54,763 nucleotides of DNA, taken from NCBI RefSeq assembly GCF_002901995.1, contig NZ_PPQN01000017.1:1-54763 (forward strand), written 5' to 3'. Position numbers and translations under genes: made by a program. The DNA comes from Staphylococcus coagulans (lineage in GTDB: Bacteria > Bacillota > Bacilli > Staphylococcales > Staphylococcaceae). Positions 46,865 to 54,763 of the stretch are shown here, piece after piece (position 1 is the stretch's first letter; each line of letters opens with the position of its first letter). The notes beneath the pieces are model-generated. The model was not told the DNA's origin. It did no database searches and was given only the letters and a program-made list of their open reading frames with translations.

Positions 46865-48433
46865 TTACTCGAGTTGATTCTCTTTCAATCGCTTAGGATA
46901 GTCTTCTAACCAAAATGTAGCTGTTGGAATCTCTTTCGGATCGGGTTGATAGGTTGCTGTTTTGCCCGTTCCTTTTTCTTTTTTCTGTCTTTCAAAGTCT
47001 TTTAATGCATGCATTGCAGGTTTATGCAGCATCCAAATGGCAATAATATTTAACCAAGCCATCATACCGACACCTAAATCCCCCATTGCCCAAGCAGTAT
47101 CAGCAGTTTTAACTGCACCATAAGCTGTCGCAGCAATGAGTACAAGACGTGTGACATTTTGCCAAAGTTTATTCTGATTTTTAGCAATTCGATTCGTTAA
47201 GAAACTTACATTCGTCTCGGCAATATAATAATAAGCGAGAATCGTTGTGAATGCGAAAAAGAACAGTGCAATCGCTATAAAGTATGAGCCGAATCCTGAA
47301 AAACTTGGGTCAAAATGATAACTTGATCCTTGAATCGCCTTATCAATCCCTGCTTGTGCATACATCGCAGTTCCAGAGTAATCTTTACTACCATCGGGAC
47401 TTTGTACGAAAATACCACCATCTTTAATTAAATTCGGCATCCCATTTTTAGCCATTGACCCATCCGTAGTATTATATGTGCCAGAAATAAGAATGATTAA
47501 TGCTGTTGCTGTACAAACGAATAACGTATCAACATAAACAGAGAACGCTTGAACCAAACCTTGTTTCGCTGGGTGAGAAACTTCTGCCGCAGCAGCTGCA
47601 TGGGGGCCTGTCCCCTGGCCCGCTTCGTTCGAATAAAGCCCTCGTTTCACACCAATTTCAATCATTGCACCGATAATGCCTCCAAATGCGGCTTCCATAC
47701 CAAAAGCCGATTTAAAAATCAGTGCGAATAATGCAGGCACTTCTTGGATATTTAACACAATAATAACAACAGCCATTAAAATATAAATAATTGCCATAAA
47801 AGGGACAACAGCTGTTGCTACATTGGCAATCCATTTGACACCACCAAAAATAATTAATGCTAAAATGACCGCTAGTACTACGGCGATAATCCATGACGGT
47901 ATTCCGAATGCATTATGCATGGAACTTGCAATTGCATTGGATTGAACACCTGGCAATAATAAACCAACAGAAATAATCGTGACAATTGCGAATATCAACC
48001 CATAAATTTTGCCCAATTTACCTTTGATGCCACGTTCGATATAGTAAGCTGGACCTCCTCGATACTCTCCATCTTCTTCTTTTTTATAAATTTGGCCTAA
48101 TGCTGATTCAACAAAAGCTGTGCCTGCCCCTAAAAATGCTGTAATCCACATCCAAAAAACGGCTCCGGGGCCTCCAATAAAAATTGCAGTAGAAACACCC
48201 ACGATATTCCCTGTACCGACACGACCCGCTAAAGACAAGGCAATCGCTTGAAAGCTTGAAATCCCTGTCGGTGACTTTTCACCTTGAAACATTAATCGAA
48301 TCATTTCTTTAAAATGTCTAACCTGTAAAAAACGTGTCATTAAACTAAAAGCGATACCTGTAAGTAACAAACCATAAACGAGCGGTTTACTCCACACCAC
48401 TTCATTTAGCCATCCCACAATCACTTCTAACAT
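46865..48433 (-). CDS. AGCS-family sodium/alanine-type symporter
   Basis: Membrane protein of 522 residues with about eleven helices. The family signatures SLAGRVGTGNIVGVSTAIF and SNEAGQGTGPHAAAAAEV are intact. Substrate likely alanine or glycine by family; glutamine is possible for some members. ATG 48433 has AGGGGGC seven bases upstream; the in-frame ATG at 48439 is too near that site. Confidence 0.9.
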   Translation of the reverse strand: MLEVIVGWLNEVVWSKPLVYGLLLTGIAFSLMTRFLQVRHFKEMIRLMFQGEKSPTGISSFQAIALSLAGRVGTGNIVGVSTAIFIGGPGAVFWMWITAFLGAGTAFVESALGQIYKKEEDGEYRGGPAYYIERGIKGKLGKIYGLIFAIVTIISVGLLLPGVQSNAIASSMHNAFGIPSWIIAVVLAVILALIIFGGVKWIANVATAVVPFMAIIYILMAVVIIVLNIQEVPALFALIFKSAFGMEAAFGGIIGAMIEIGVKRGLYSNEAGQGTGPHAAAAAEVSHPAKQGLVQAFSVYVDTLFVCTATALIILISGTYNTTDGSMAKNGMPNLIKDGGIFVQSPDGSKDYSGTAMYAQAGIDKAIQGSSYHFDPSFSGFGSYFIAIALFFFAFTTILAYYYIAETNVSFLTNRIAKNQNKLWQNVTRLVLIAATAYGAVKTADTAWAMGDLGVGMMAWLNIIAIWMLHKPAMHALKDFERQKKEKGTGKTATYQPDPKEIPTATFWLEDYPKRLKENQLE

Positions 48434-48608
48434 ACACATGCCCCCTATCATCCCGTTAAATTTTTAAATTTTCTGATAAATCTGCTATCAGTATACACAT
48501 TTAATAAATTCCGTGCAACTTATTATTAAAATTCACATACTAAATAAAAATTGAAAAGATTTATTGTCGAGATTTCATTTTTTTCTTTTAACACGTATTC
48601 AGTTGGGC

Positions 48609-48645
48609 TATACTAAAATATAAGTGTTTACAAAAGGAGGAACAA
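48609..48645 (+). promoter_or_regulatory. Probable -10 and RBS of the AI-2E-family gene
   Basis: TATACT at 48609-48614 is followed by AAAAGGAGG at about 48634-48642. The -35 (TTTTAA, 17 bp upstream) is weak. Confidence 0.45.
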
Positions 48646-48648
48646 TTT

Positions 48649-49746
48649 ATGACGAATAAAGTGTGGTTTCGTTCAGGCATCGCACTGTTGCTTTTATTTT
48701 TACTCATTAAATTATTCATAGATGTCAATCATATCTTTATGCCGATCGTTATCATTATTCAATCTATCATATTGCCCTTACTATTAAGTGGCTTTTTATT
48801 CTATATTTGTTTGCCTTTTCAAAAGATGTTAGAAAAACGGCATATTCCACGTTGGGCAAGTATTACAATTATTTTACTTGGTCTTACAGCCCTTATTGGT
48901 GCTGTCATTGGTGTTATTGGACCTGTCATTGCAACACAAATTGAGAATCTGATTCACCAAATCCCGTTTATACAACGTGAAGCTGAACGTCTTATTAATT
49001 TTGCATTAGACCAACGTGATCGACTTCCATCACAAGTCACTGACAAAATTAATGATATCGTTTCTTACATTAGTGAAATGGCATCAAATATTTTATCTAA
49101 CTCACTCAATATTGTAACAAGTATTGTGTCCACACTTTTCTTGTTAATTTTAGTTCCGTTTTTCTTAATCTATATGTTGAAAGATCACGAACGTTTTATT
49201 CCAGCAGTTGCACGTTTTTTTAATGGTGAGCGTAAAATATTTGTCGTTACACTTTTAAAAGATTTGAACCAAACATTAAAATCTTATATTCAAGGTCAAG
49301 TTACAGTGAGTTTAATCCTCGGAACAATTTTGTACATCGGCTATAGTATCATTGGTCTAGAATATACATTATTACTCGTCATGTTTGCCATCGTAGCAAA
49401 TATGATTCCATTTCTAGGACCATGGATGGCATTTTTACCAGCAGGTATCTTAGGATTGATTCAAAGTCCTTCAACCTTTATATGGGTCTGTGTTGTCACT
49501 TTAATAGCGCAACAATTAGAAGGTAATGTTATCACGCCTAACGTAATGGGTAAATCTTTAAACATCCACCCATTAACAATTATTATTGTTATTTTAGCTT
49601 CTGGTAGTTTAGGCGGTTTCATGCTTATCTTGGTAGCTGTCCCGTTATATGCTGTCCTTAAGACAATTGCACGAAATGTTTACAAATATCGTCATCAAAT
49701 TTTACACAAAGCACAAAGTAATGTAGATGATAACAGTATTCTCTAA
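48649..49746 (+). CDS. AI-2E family transporter (UPF0118)
   Basis: Membrane protein of 365 residues with eight hydrophobic segments and a long soluble loop (about 95-165). LILVPFFLIYMLKD, the IQGQVTVSLILGTILYIGY region and MIPFLGPWMAFLPAGILGL are typical of the family. Members range from autoinducer-2 exporters to Na+/H+ antiporters; the function here is open. It is transcribed alone, with a terminator shared with fabI. Confidence 0.87.
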   Translation: MTNKVWFRSGIALLLLFLLIKLFIDVNHIFMPIVIIIQSIILPLLLSGFLFYICLPFQKMLEKRHIPRWASITIILLGLTALIGAVIGVIGPVIATQIENLIHQIPFIQREAERLINFALDQRDRLPSQVTDKINDIVSYISEMASNILSNSLNIVTSIVSTLFLLILVPFFLIYMLKDHERFIPAVARFFNGERKIFVVTLLKDLNQTLKSYIQGQVTVSLILGTILYIGYSIIGLEYTLLLVMFAIVANMIPFLGPWMAFLPAGILGLIQSPSTFIWVCVVTLIAQQLEGNVITPNVMGKSLNIHPLTIIIVILASGSLGGFMLILVAVPLYAVLKTIARNVYKYRHQILHKAQSNVDDNSIL

Positions 49747-49828
49747 GTCTTTTTAAAAGATATAAATGTCATATGGCTTTATAAAGAACGATTAAAAACG
49801 CCTCGAATTTCAGTTTTGAGATTCAACG

Positions 49829-49872
49829 AAAAAAGCAATTTCCCTCTCGATGAGCGAAATTGCTTTTTTTTA
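49829..49872. terminator. Bidirectional terminator between the AI-2E gene and fabI
   Basis: AAAAAAGCAATTTC pairs with GAAATTGCTTTTTT around a loop; T-rich on both strands. Converging genes on either side. Confidence 0.9.
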
Positions 49873-49958
49873 TCACTTATTAGATTAGCGCGCTAAACTG
49901 TCAACTCAATTACGTAGGAGAAACCTGTTTAATCGCTTTTCTTTATCCTATCAATGAC

Positions 49959-50726
49959 TTAGCGAATCGCGTGGAAACCAGCGTCCACGTGAATGTTTTC
50001 TCCAGTAACGCCTGATGAAAAGTCACTTAATAAATAAGCTGCAGTTTTACCTACTTCTTCTTGATCAACGTTACGTTTCAATGGTGCGCGTTCTTCAATC
50101 TCTTTTAAAATTGTAGTGAAGCTACCGACACCTCTCGCACTCAACGTACGAATAGGACCAGCAGATATCGCGTTGACACGAATATTATCCTGACCTAAAT
50201 CTGCTGCTAAATATTTCACTGACGCTTCGAGGCTAGCTTTAGCGATACCCATCACATTGTAGTTTGGTACAGCAAACTCACCGCCAATATAGGTTGAAGT
50301 CACGATACTACCCGCTTCATTCATAATTTTTCTTGCTTCACGCGCAACAATCGTGAGTGAGTATGCACTAATATCTTGTGCAAGTAAGAAACCATCACGA
50401 GATGTATCTGAAAAACGACCTCTTAACTCTTCTACACGTGCAAAAGCGATGGAATGGAAAACGCCATCAATTTTACCCACATCTTGACCGATTTGTTCAA
50501 AGCCATTCACAACATCTTCATCGCTTTGAACGTCGATTTGATAAACGTGTTTTTCAGATTGATTTAACTGATCAATTAATTTATCTAGCTCTTTAAAACT
50601 TCTTTCTTTTCTGTATGTAAATACTAACTTCGCCCCTAGTTGATCCAATACTTTTGCAACACCGAAACCGATGCTTCGTTTGTTCGCAATACCCATCACT
50701 ACAAAAGTTTTACCTTCAAGATTCAT
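49959..50726 (-). CDS. fabI: Enoyl-[acyl-carrier-protein] reductase FabI
   Basis: Short-chain dehydrogenase of 255 residues, the size of the S. aureus enzyme, performing the last reduction of fatty acid elongation and the target of triclosan. Gly-rich GIANKRSIGFGVAKVL binds the cofactor; the catalytic Tyr and Lys are in YNVMGIAKASLE. Start at MNLEGKTFV with GGAGTAATCAC upstream; the longer frame is not family-like. An imperfect palindrome AAGACCAGATGGTAAAA-like (about 50771-50788, minus strand) could be a FapR operator, but the match is weak. Confidence 0.97.
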   Translation of the reverse strand: MNLEGKTFVVMGIANKRSIGFGVAKVLDQLGAKLVFTYRKERSFKELDKLIDQLNQSEKHVYQIDVQSDEDVVNGFEQIGQDVGKIDGVFHSIAFARVEELRGRFSDTSRDGFLLAQDISAYSLTIVAREARKIMNEAGSIVTSTYIGGEFAVPNYNVMGIAKASLEASVKYLAADLGQDNIRVNAISAGPIRTLSARGVGSFTTILKEIEERAPLKRNVDQEEVGKTAAYLLSDFSSGVTGENIHVDAGFHAIR

Positions 50727-50828
50727 CAATGTGATTACTCCTTTATCTTTTAATAACATGATACTTTTAATTTTACCATCTGGTCTTAAATTTTAAAACT
50801 ATATCACATATTCTGCCCTACTTTGTTG

Positions 50829-51183
50829 TCAATTATCAAGTAGACGATTTGGCACTTTTGCTAAATTACTAACTGCTCTTACTAATTTTAAATTCTTTAA
50901 ATAACATTCAAGTATATGATATCTTCCCATCGTTTTTTGACATTCTGCTTCAGGGAAAGTCAGCTAAATTTCCAACCATTTAAGTACCTCCATAAAAAAG
51001 GAAACATTGGGTATGAAAACGCCCATACATCATTTAATACTTGTTTTAAACGCAATCCTGTTTTATTAGCAAAAAGTCATCCCCTTTAACATTAACGCCT
51101 TTATAACTGTCAACAAAATTCATTTCAGAAAATACTAGACCTGATAAAATACTAAAAACAGATCTATTTCTCAAGAAAAGTTG
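50829..51183 (-). pseudogene. Decayed unidentified gene upstream of fabI
   Basis: Three overlapping frames on the minus strand read as protein-like text in sequence: [19 protein letters not shown] and NVKGDDFLL, then ANKTGLRLKQVLNDVWAFSY with PMFPFLWRYLNGWKF, then TFPEAECQKTMGRYHILECY and VSNLAKVPNRLLDN before a stop at 50829. Single shifts near 51070 and 50962 would join them. I do not recognise the family, and there is no start codon with a ribosome binding site in view. It may be a remnant of a mobile or accessory gene lost at the insertion point of the arsenic block. Confidence 0.4.
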
Positions 51184-51189
51184 AATTTC

Positions 51190-51460
51190 GTGAGAATGGG
51201 AGACCGTTTAGTGGTGGGATCAATTGTTAGATTAGGACGAAATTATGATGAGATTATTCAAACCGTTAACTACTTAAAAGAAAAAGGTATTTATAAGGGG
51301 GCGTCCTGTACTTTATTCTCCTCGTGCTAAAGATCCATACAAACGTTTAGTTTATTATCGTGCTGTTGCATTACTTAAACTGAGCAAGTCTATTAGCGCT
51401 ATAGCAAAAGAAGTTGTTATGACTCGTCAGACGATATATAGAATAGAACATAGACAGTAA
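51190..51460 (+). pseudogene. Sin/BinR-type serine recombinase, internally deleted and frameshifted
   Basis: [20 protein letters not shown] and [10 protein letters not shown] are from the catalytic domain of Sin-like resolvases; the text then jumps straight to [19 protein letters not shown] and the helix-turn-helix SISAIAKEVVMTRQTIYRI. The middle of the protein (about 60 residues) is gone, apparently by deletion between two KEKG-coding copies, and an extra G in the GGGGG run near 51300 breaks the frame. The N-terminal catalytic Ser is also absent. Sin-type recombinases are common on staphylococcal resistance plasmids, so this marks the ars block as acquired. Confidence 0.8.
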
Positions 51461-51495
51461 TCTATATAGATGTTAATCTATTTATTATCAAGGAG
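51460..51495 (+). promoter_or_regulatory. Putative ars operator and arsR ribosome binding site
   Basis: The 12-bp palindrome ATCTATATAGAT (51460-51471), with a second AATCTAT half at about 51475-51481, precedes AAGGAGGTG (51491-51499). This is the expected place for ArsR binding; the promoter boxes themselves are not clear. Confidence 0.5.
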
Positions 51496-51503
51496 GTGGA
51501 TTA

Positions 51504-51821
51504 ATGTCTTATAAAGAACTATCAGCACTATTAAAAGTTTTATCAGATCCAAGTCGGTTAGAAATACTAGACTTACTATCTTGTGGCGAATTATGTGCTT
51601 GTGACTTGCTGGAGCATTTTCAATTTTCGCAACCTACATTAAGTTATCATATGAAATTCTTAGTAGAAAGTGAGTTAGTTACCTCACGAAAAAAAGGTAA
51701 CAAACACATGTATCAACTTAATCATGTTATTTTAGGTGAGATTATTCAAAACTTAAACACCATTAATACATCTAATCAACGTTGTGTATGCAAAAATGTG
51801 AAATCAGGTGAGTGTGGATGA
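51504..51821 (+). CDS. arsR: Arsenical-responsive repressor ArsR
   Basis: Winged-helix repressor of 105 residues. The metalloid sensor is [11 protein letters not shown] (ELCxCDL), and the recognition helix follows ([19 protein letters not shown]). Binding of arsenite or antimonite releases the operon. AAGGAGGTGG lies just before the ATG. The stop overlaps the arsB start as ATGA. Confidence 0.96.
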   Translation: MSYKELSALLKVLSDPSRLEILDLLSCGELCACDLLEHFQFSQPTLSYHMKFLVESELVTSRKKGNKHMYQLNHVILGEIIQNLNTINTSNQRCVCKNVKSGECG

Positions 51822-53107
51822 CCATTTTAGCAATTGTGATTTTTCTTTTAACTTTAATCTTTGTAATATGGCAACCTAGAGGATTAGATATTGGTATTAC
51901 AGCTTTAATTGGAGCTATCGTTGCTATCATTACAGGGGTTGTAAGTTTTTCCGATATATTAGAAGTAACAGGTATTGTTTGGAATGCTACCTTAACTTTT
52001 GTAGCTGTTATTCTCATTTCACTAATATTAGATGAGATTGGCTTTTTTGAATGGGCTGCGATACATATGGTTAAGACTTCAAACGGTAACGGTTTAAAAA
52101 TGTTTGTTTTAATCATGCTATTAGGAGCGATAGTAGCTGCGTTTTTCGCAAATGATGGTGCAGCTTTAATTTTAACGCCTATTGTATTAGCAATGGTAAG
52201 AAATCTAGGATTTAATGAAAAAATGGTTTTCCCTTTTATTATTGCTAGCGGTTTTATAGCGGATACTACATCATTACCTTTAATTGTAAGTAACTTAGTT
52301 AATATCGTTTCTGCAGATTACTTTGATATTGAATTTATTGAATATTTTAGCCGAATGATTATTCCTAATCTATTCTCTCTCATTGCTAGTATTCTCGTTT
52401 TATGGTTATATTTCAGAAAATCTATACCTAAAATGTTCGATACACAAGATCTTACAGAGCCTAAAAATGCAATTAAAGATCCTAAATTATTTAAGTTTTC
52501 GTGGGTTGTATTAGCAATACTGGTCTTAGGCTATCTTATTAGTGAGTTTATACAGATCCCTGTATCAATTATTGCTGGCATCATTGCTTTCATCTTTGTA
52601 TTGTTAGCCCGTAAATCTAAAGCAGTTCATACTAAAAAAGTAATTAAAGGTGCTCCTTGGAATATTGTTCTATTTTCTATCGGTATGTACTTAGTTGTAT
52701 TTGGTTTAAAAAACGTAGGAATCACAACAACTTTGGCTAATGTACTATCAAACATTTCAAATCATGGATTATTCAGCAGTATCATAGGCATGGGCTTTAT
52801 AGCTGCTTTCTTATCTTCAATTATGAACAACATGCCAACTGTTTTAATAGATGCGATAGCGATTGGTCAATCCAGTGCTACAGGAATATTAAAAGAAGGT
52901 ATGGTTTATGCGAATGTCATCGGTTCTGATTTAGGGCCTAAGATTACACCCATTGGTTCTTTAGCAACATTATTGTGGCTACATGTTTTAACTCAAAAAG
53001 GTGTAAAGATTTCTTGGGGAACATACTTTAAAACTGGAATCGTTATTACTATCCCAGTATTATTTGTAACACTCTTGGGTTTATACCTTACACTAATCAT
53101 ATTTTAA
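51818..53107 (+). CDS. arsB: Arsenite efflux pump ArsB
   Basis: Membrane carrier of 429 residues with about twelve helices, exporting arsenite and antimonite. The text matches the staphylococcal plasmid ArsB ([59 protein letters not shown]). Works without an ArsA ATPase in staphylococci, and none is here. The ATG at 51818 overlaps arsR by four bases; the GTG at 51812 is less likely. Confidence 0.97.
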   Translation: MTILAIVIFLLTLIFVIWQPRGLDIGITALIGAIVAIITGVVSFSDILEVTGIVWNATLTFVAVILISLILDEIGFFEWAAIHMVKTSNGNGLKMFVLIMLLGAIVAAFFANDGAALILTPIVLAMVRNLGFNEKMVFPFIIASGFIADTTSLPLIVSNLVNIVSADYFDIEFIEYFSRMIIPNLFSLIASILVLWLYFRKSIPKMFDTQDLTEPKNAIKDPKLFKFSWVVLAILVLGYLISEFIQIPVSIIAGIIAFIFVLLARKSKAVHTKKVIKGAPWNIVLFSIGMYLVVFGLKNVGITTTLANVLSNISNHGLFSSIIGMGFIAAFLSSIMNNMPTVLIDAIAIGQSSATGILKEGMVYANVIGSDLGPKITPIGSLATLLWLHVLTQKGVKISWGTYFKTGIVITIPVLFVTLLGLYLTLIIF

Positions 53108-53124
53108 GAAATGGGGAATGAATT

Positions 53125-53517
53125 ATGGAAAAGAAAACAATTTATTTTATATGTACTGGAAACTCATGTCGTAGTCAAATGGCTGAGGGTTGGGGAAAGA
53201 AAATATTAGGTGAAAATTGGAATGTGTATTCTGCTGGTATTGAGACACATGGTGTTAATCCTAAAGCAATAGAAGCTATGAAAGAAGTAAATATTGATAT
53301 CTCAAATCATACATCCGACTTGATTGATGATGATATTTTAAAACAATCGAATTTAGTCGTGACCTTATGTAGCGATGCAGACAATAATTGTCCTACACTA
53401 CCACCAAACGTAAAAAAAGAGCACTGGGGATTTGATGATCCAGCAGGTAAAGAGTGGTCAGAATTCCAGCGTATTAGAGATGAAATTGGCAAAAAAATTA
53501 AAGAATTCAATAGTTAA
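53125..53517 (+). CDS. arsC: Arsenate reductase ArsC (thioredoxin-coupled)
   Basis: Low-molecular-weight phosphatase-fold reductase of 130 residues. CTGNSCRSQ is the CX5R loop with the nucleophile Cys; the relay cysteines are in [16 protein letters not shown]. It reduces arsenate to arsenite for export by ArsB. Seventeen bases after arsB in the same operon. Confidence 0.97.
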   Translation: MEKKTIYFICTGNSCRSQMAEGWGKKILGENWNVYSAGIETHGVNPKAIEAMKEVNIDISNHTSDLIDDDILKQSNLVVTLCSDADNNCPTLPPNVKKEHWGFDDPAGKEWSEFQRIRDEIGKKIKEFNS

Positions 53518-53553
53518 GTAAAGGATGAATCTGCCAAATACAAGGAGGGTTTT

Positions 53554-54708
53554 ATGTATAAATATATAAATATATTTTTTGTTGCATTAAAACTTGGTTT
53601 ATTATCATTCGGCGGACCTACTGCCCATTTAGGCTATTTTTATGATGAATATGTAAAAAAGAAAATGGCTTGATGAAAAAGAGTATTCTGATTTGGTAGC
53701 ACTTTGCCAGTTTTTACCCGGTCCTACAAGTAGCCAAGTAGGTATTGGTATAGGAACTATAAGAGGTGGCGTCAGTGGAGGTATTATCTCATTTATCGGA
53801 TTTACGCTCCTTCTGTAATTATACTAATGCTTTTTTCATCGCTATTTACGAGTAGTGATACAAGTTTTACTTGGATGCAAGGTTTAAAACTCGTAGCTGT
53901 TGCTGTTGTAGCTCAAGCTATTAATAGGAATGGGTAAAAAAATAACCAATACCAAAACCACTATTGTATTAGCATTGTTTGTTCTTATGTTATCATTAGT
54001 AATAATCTTTATGTACAGGTTATTGCACTACCAATAACCGGTGTATATGGTCTCATCTTTCTAAAGCAAAGTTCAACAAATAGAACTACAATAAAAAACA
54101 ATTCATTCAAGCTATCTAAAAAGTTAAGTGTTTTTTCATTATCATTATTCTTTTTTCTATTAACCTTATTACCTTTAGCCAGTTCTATGACAAATAATCT
54201 GTGGTTAAAAATGTTTGATAGTTTTTATAGATCAGGGTCTTTAGTTTTTGGGGGAGGTCATGGTCTTACCTTTATTGAAAAATGAGTTTGTACCATCAGG
54301 ATTAATATCGCCCGATAACTTCATAACAGGTTATGCTGCTGCTCAAGCTGTACCCGGACCGTTATTTACATTTGCTTCATATATTGGGATGTCTATAGAA
54401 GGTGTTGGAGGAGCAATATTGGCTACTATTGCTATTTTTCTACCAGCATTTCTTTTGTTATTTGGAATTTTGCCATTCTGGGATAATATTAAATCTAATA
54501 TTTATGCTGAAGGATTTTTGAAAGGATTAGTGCAGGTGTAGTTGGTATACTTATTGCTGCTTTTTATAACCCGATTTGGACATCAACGATTAAATCCGAA
54601 TTAGATTTTGCTTTAGTCAGCTCATTATTCATATCATTAATGTATTTTAAATTGCCTTCTTGGTCTATTGTTTTGATAGGTATGATCTTAGGTATTCTAT
54701 TTTATTAA
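53554..54708 (+). pseudogene. chrA: ChrA-type chromate transporter, broken by about six frameshifts
   Basis: The ATG has a perfect AAGGAGGG, and successive frames give both halves of a CHR-family transporter: KLGLLSFGGPTAHLGYFYDE, then LCQFLPGPTSSQVGIGIGTI with RGGVSGGIISF, then SVIILMLFSSLFTSS and WMQGLKLVAVAVVAQAI, then the second half with FGGGH, VLPLLKNEFVP, AAQAVPGPLFTFASYIG and a normal end at 54708. Shifts fall near 53663 (extra A), 53808 (missing base), 53925, 54013, 54256 and 54528 (missing A). Each segment is well preserved, so decay is recent, or the breaks are sequencing errors. Position directly after arsC suggests a joint oxyanion resistance operon. Confidence 0.82.
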
Positions 54709-54763
54709 TATAAATCAATGAATATAAAAATAATCAAAATACTTATACTCTATATACAAAATC

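Noticed and set aside
50727..50759. N-terminal extension of FabI
   Set aside because: Contains the ribosome binding site of the true start and makes the protein longer than the family.
50771..50788. FapR operator upstream of fabI
   Set aside because: Only an imperfect match to the known box; mentioned in the fabI entry but not called as a site.

Overview
This window is Staphylococcus chromosome. The evidence is low G+C, strong AGGAGG-type ribosome binding sites, an Atl amidase/glucosaminidase autolysin, a YSIRK/LPxTG-type surface adhesin, the dlt operon, UgtP/LtaA, a MurE with the L-lysine-type DNPA motif, and the classical staphylococcal arsRBC. From memory, the backbone is collinear with the S. 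aureus fabI to atl segment (fabI, AI-2E-type permease, AGCS symporter, esterase, YjcG, ltaA, ugtP, murE, YueH, prfC, terC, htrA, ktr, CPBP, DUF2187, lplA, IDEAL, comK, tRNA-Ser/Asn, fetAB, men genes, aminotransferase, atl), here read in the opposite direction. Differences from S. aureus are the lack of the ssp protease genes between menB and the aminotransferase, and the presence of a YSIRK adhesin and the dlt operon between the CPBP protein and ktr. The species is not S. aureus; a coagulase-variable animal-associated staphylococcus is plausible, but I cannot name it.

Layout. 1-7.4 kb: atl, an OatA-type O-acetyltransferase and a second acyltransferase (cell-wall turnover and modification). 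7.5-8.7 kb: PLP aminotransferase behind a very long hairpin. 8.9-14.6 kb: menaquinone genes, menF-menD-menH-menB on the minus strand diverging from menA on the plus strand. 14.8-16.8 kb: fetA/fetB-type ABC exporter with a GNAT gene. 16.9 kb: a YolD-like gene with a perfect LexA box between its -35 and -10. 17.5-21.0 kb: remnant of a prophage or island next to tRNA-Ser, with a frameshifted immA, a DUF4352-type membrane protein, a protein with a HEPN-like RNxxxH motif, a small minus-strand gene and an intact tyrosine integrase. 21.1-24.7 kb: tRNA-Ser, tRNA-Asn, comK, IDEAL, lplA, DUF2187 and CPBP genes. 25.1-28.2 kb: a YSIRK adhesin with an Asn/Pro/Asp/Gln stalk in place of SD repeats. 28.3-29.8 kb: a metallophosphatase-fold protein with substituted metal-site residues. 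30.2-34.4 kb: dltXABCD. 34.5-38.6 kb: ktrD, htrA and a terC gene preceded by a yybP-ykoY (manganese) riboswitch. 39.0-45.2 kb: prfC, yueH-like, murE, then ugtP-ltaA (lipoteichoic acid anchor synthesis and export). 45.4-50.7 kb: YjcG-type 2H protein, an esterase, an AGCS symporter, an AI-2E-family permease and fabI. 50.8-54.7 kb: an accessory block holding a decayed unidentified gene, a Sin-like serine recombinase pseudogene, arsRBC and a heavily frameshifted chrA.

How it fits together. Most genes are envelope and housekeeping functions: autolysis (Atl), acetylation and D-alanylation that modulate autolysins and cationic peptide resistance (OatA-type, Dlt), glycolipid anchor and LTA supply (UgtP, LtaA), peptidoglycan precursor (MurE), fatty acid synthesis (FabI), quinones (Men), and metal and ion balance (FetAB, TerC, KtrD). 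The accessory parts are the tRNA-Ser-linked element and the arsenic/chromate block. The best candidates for something undescribed are the HEPN-like gene with its neighbours in the integrase-linked remnant, and two strong leader hairpins (before the aminotransferase and before the esterase) that overlap or abut the ribosome binding site.
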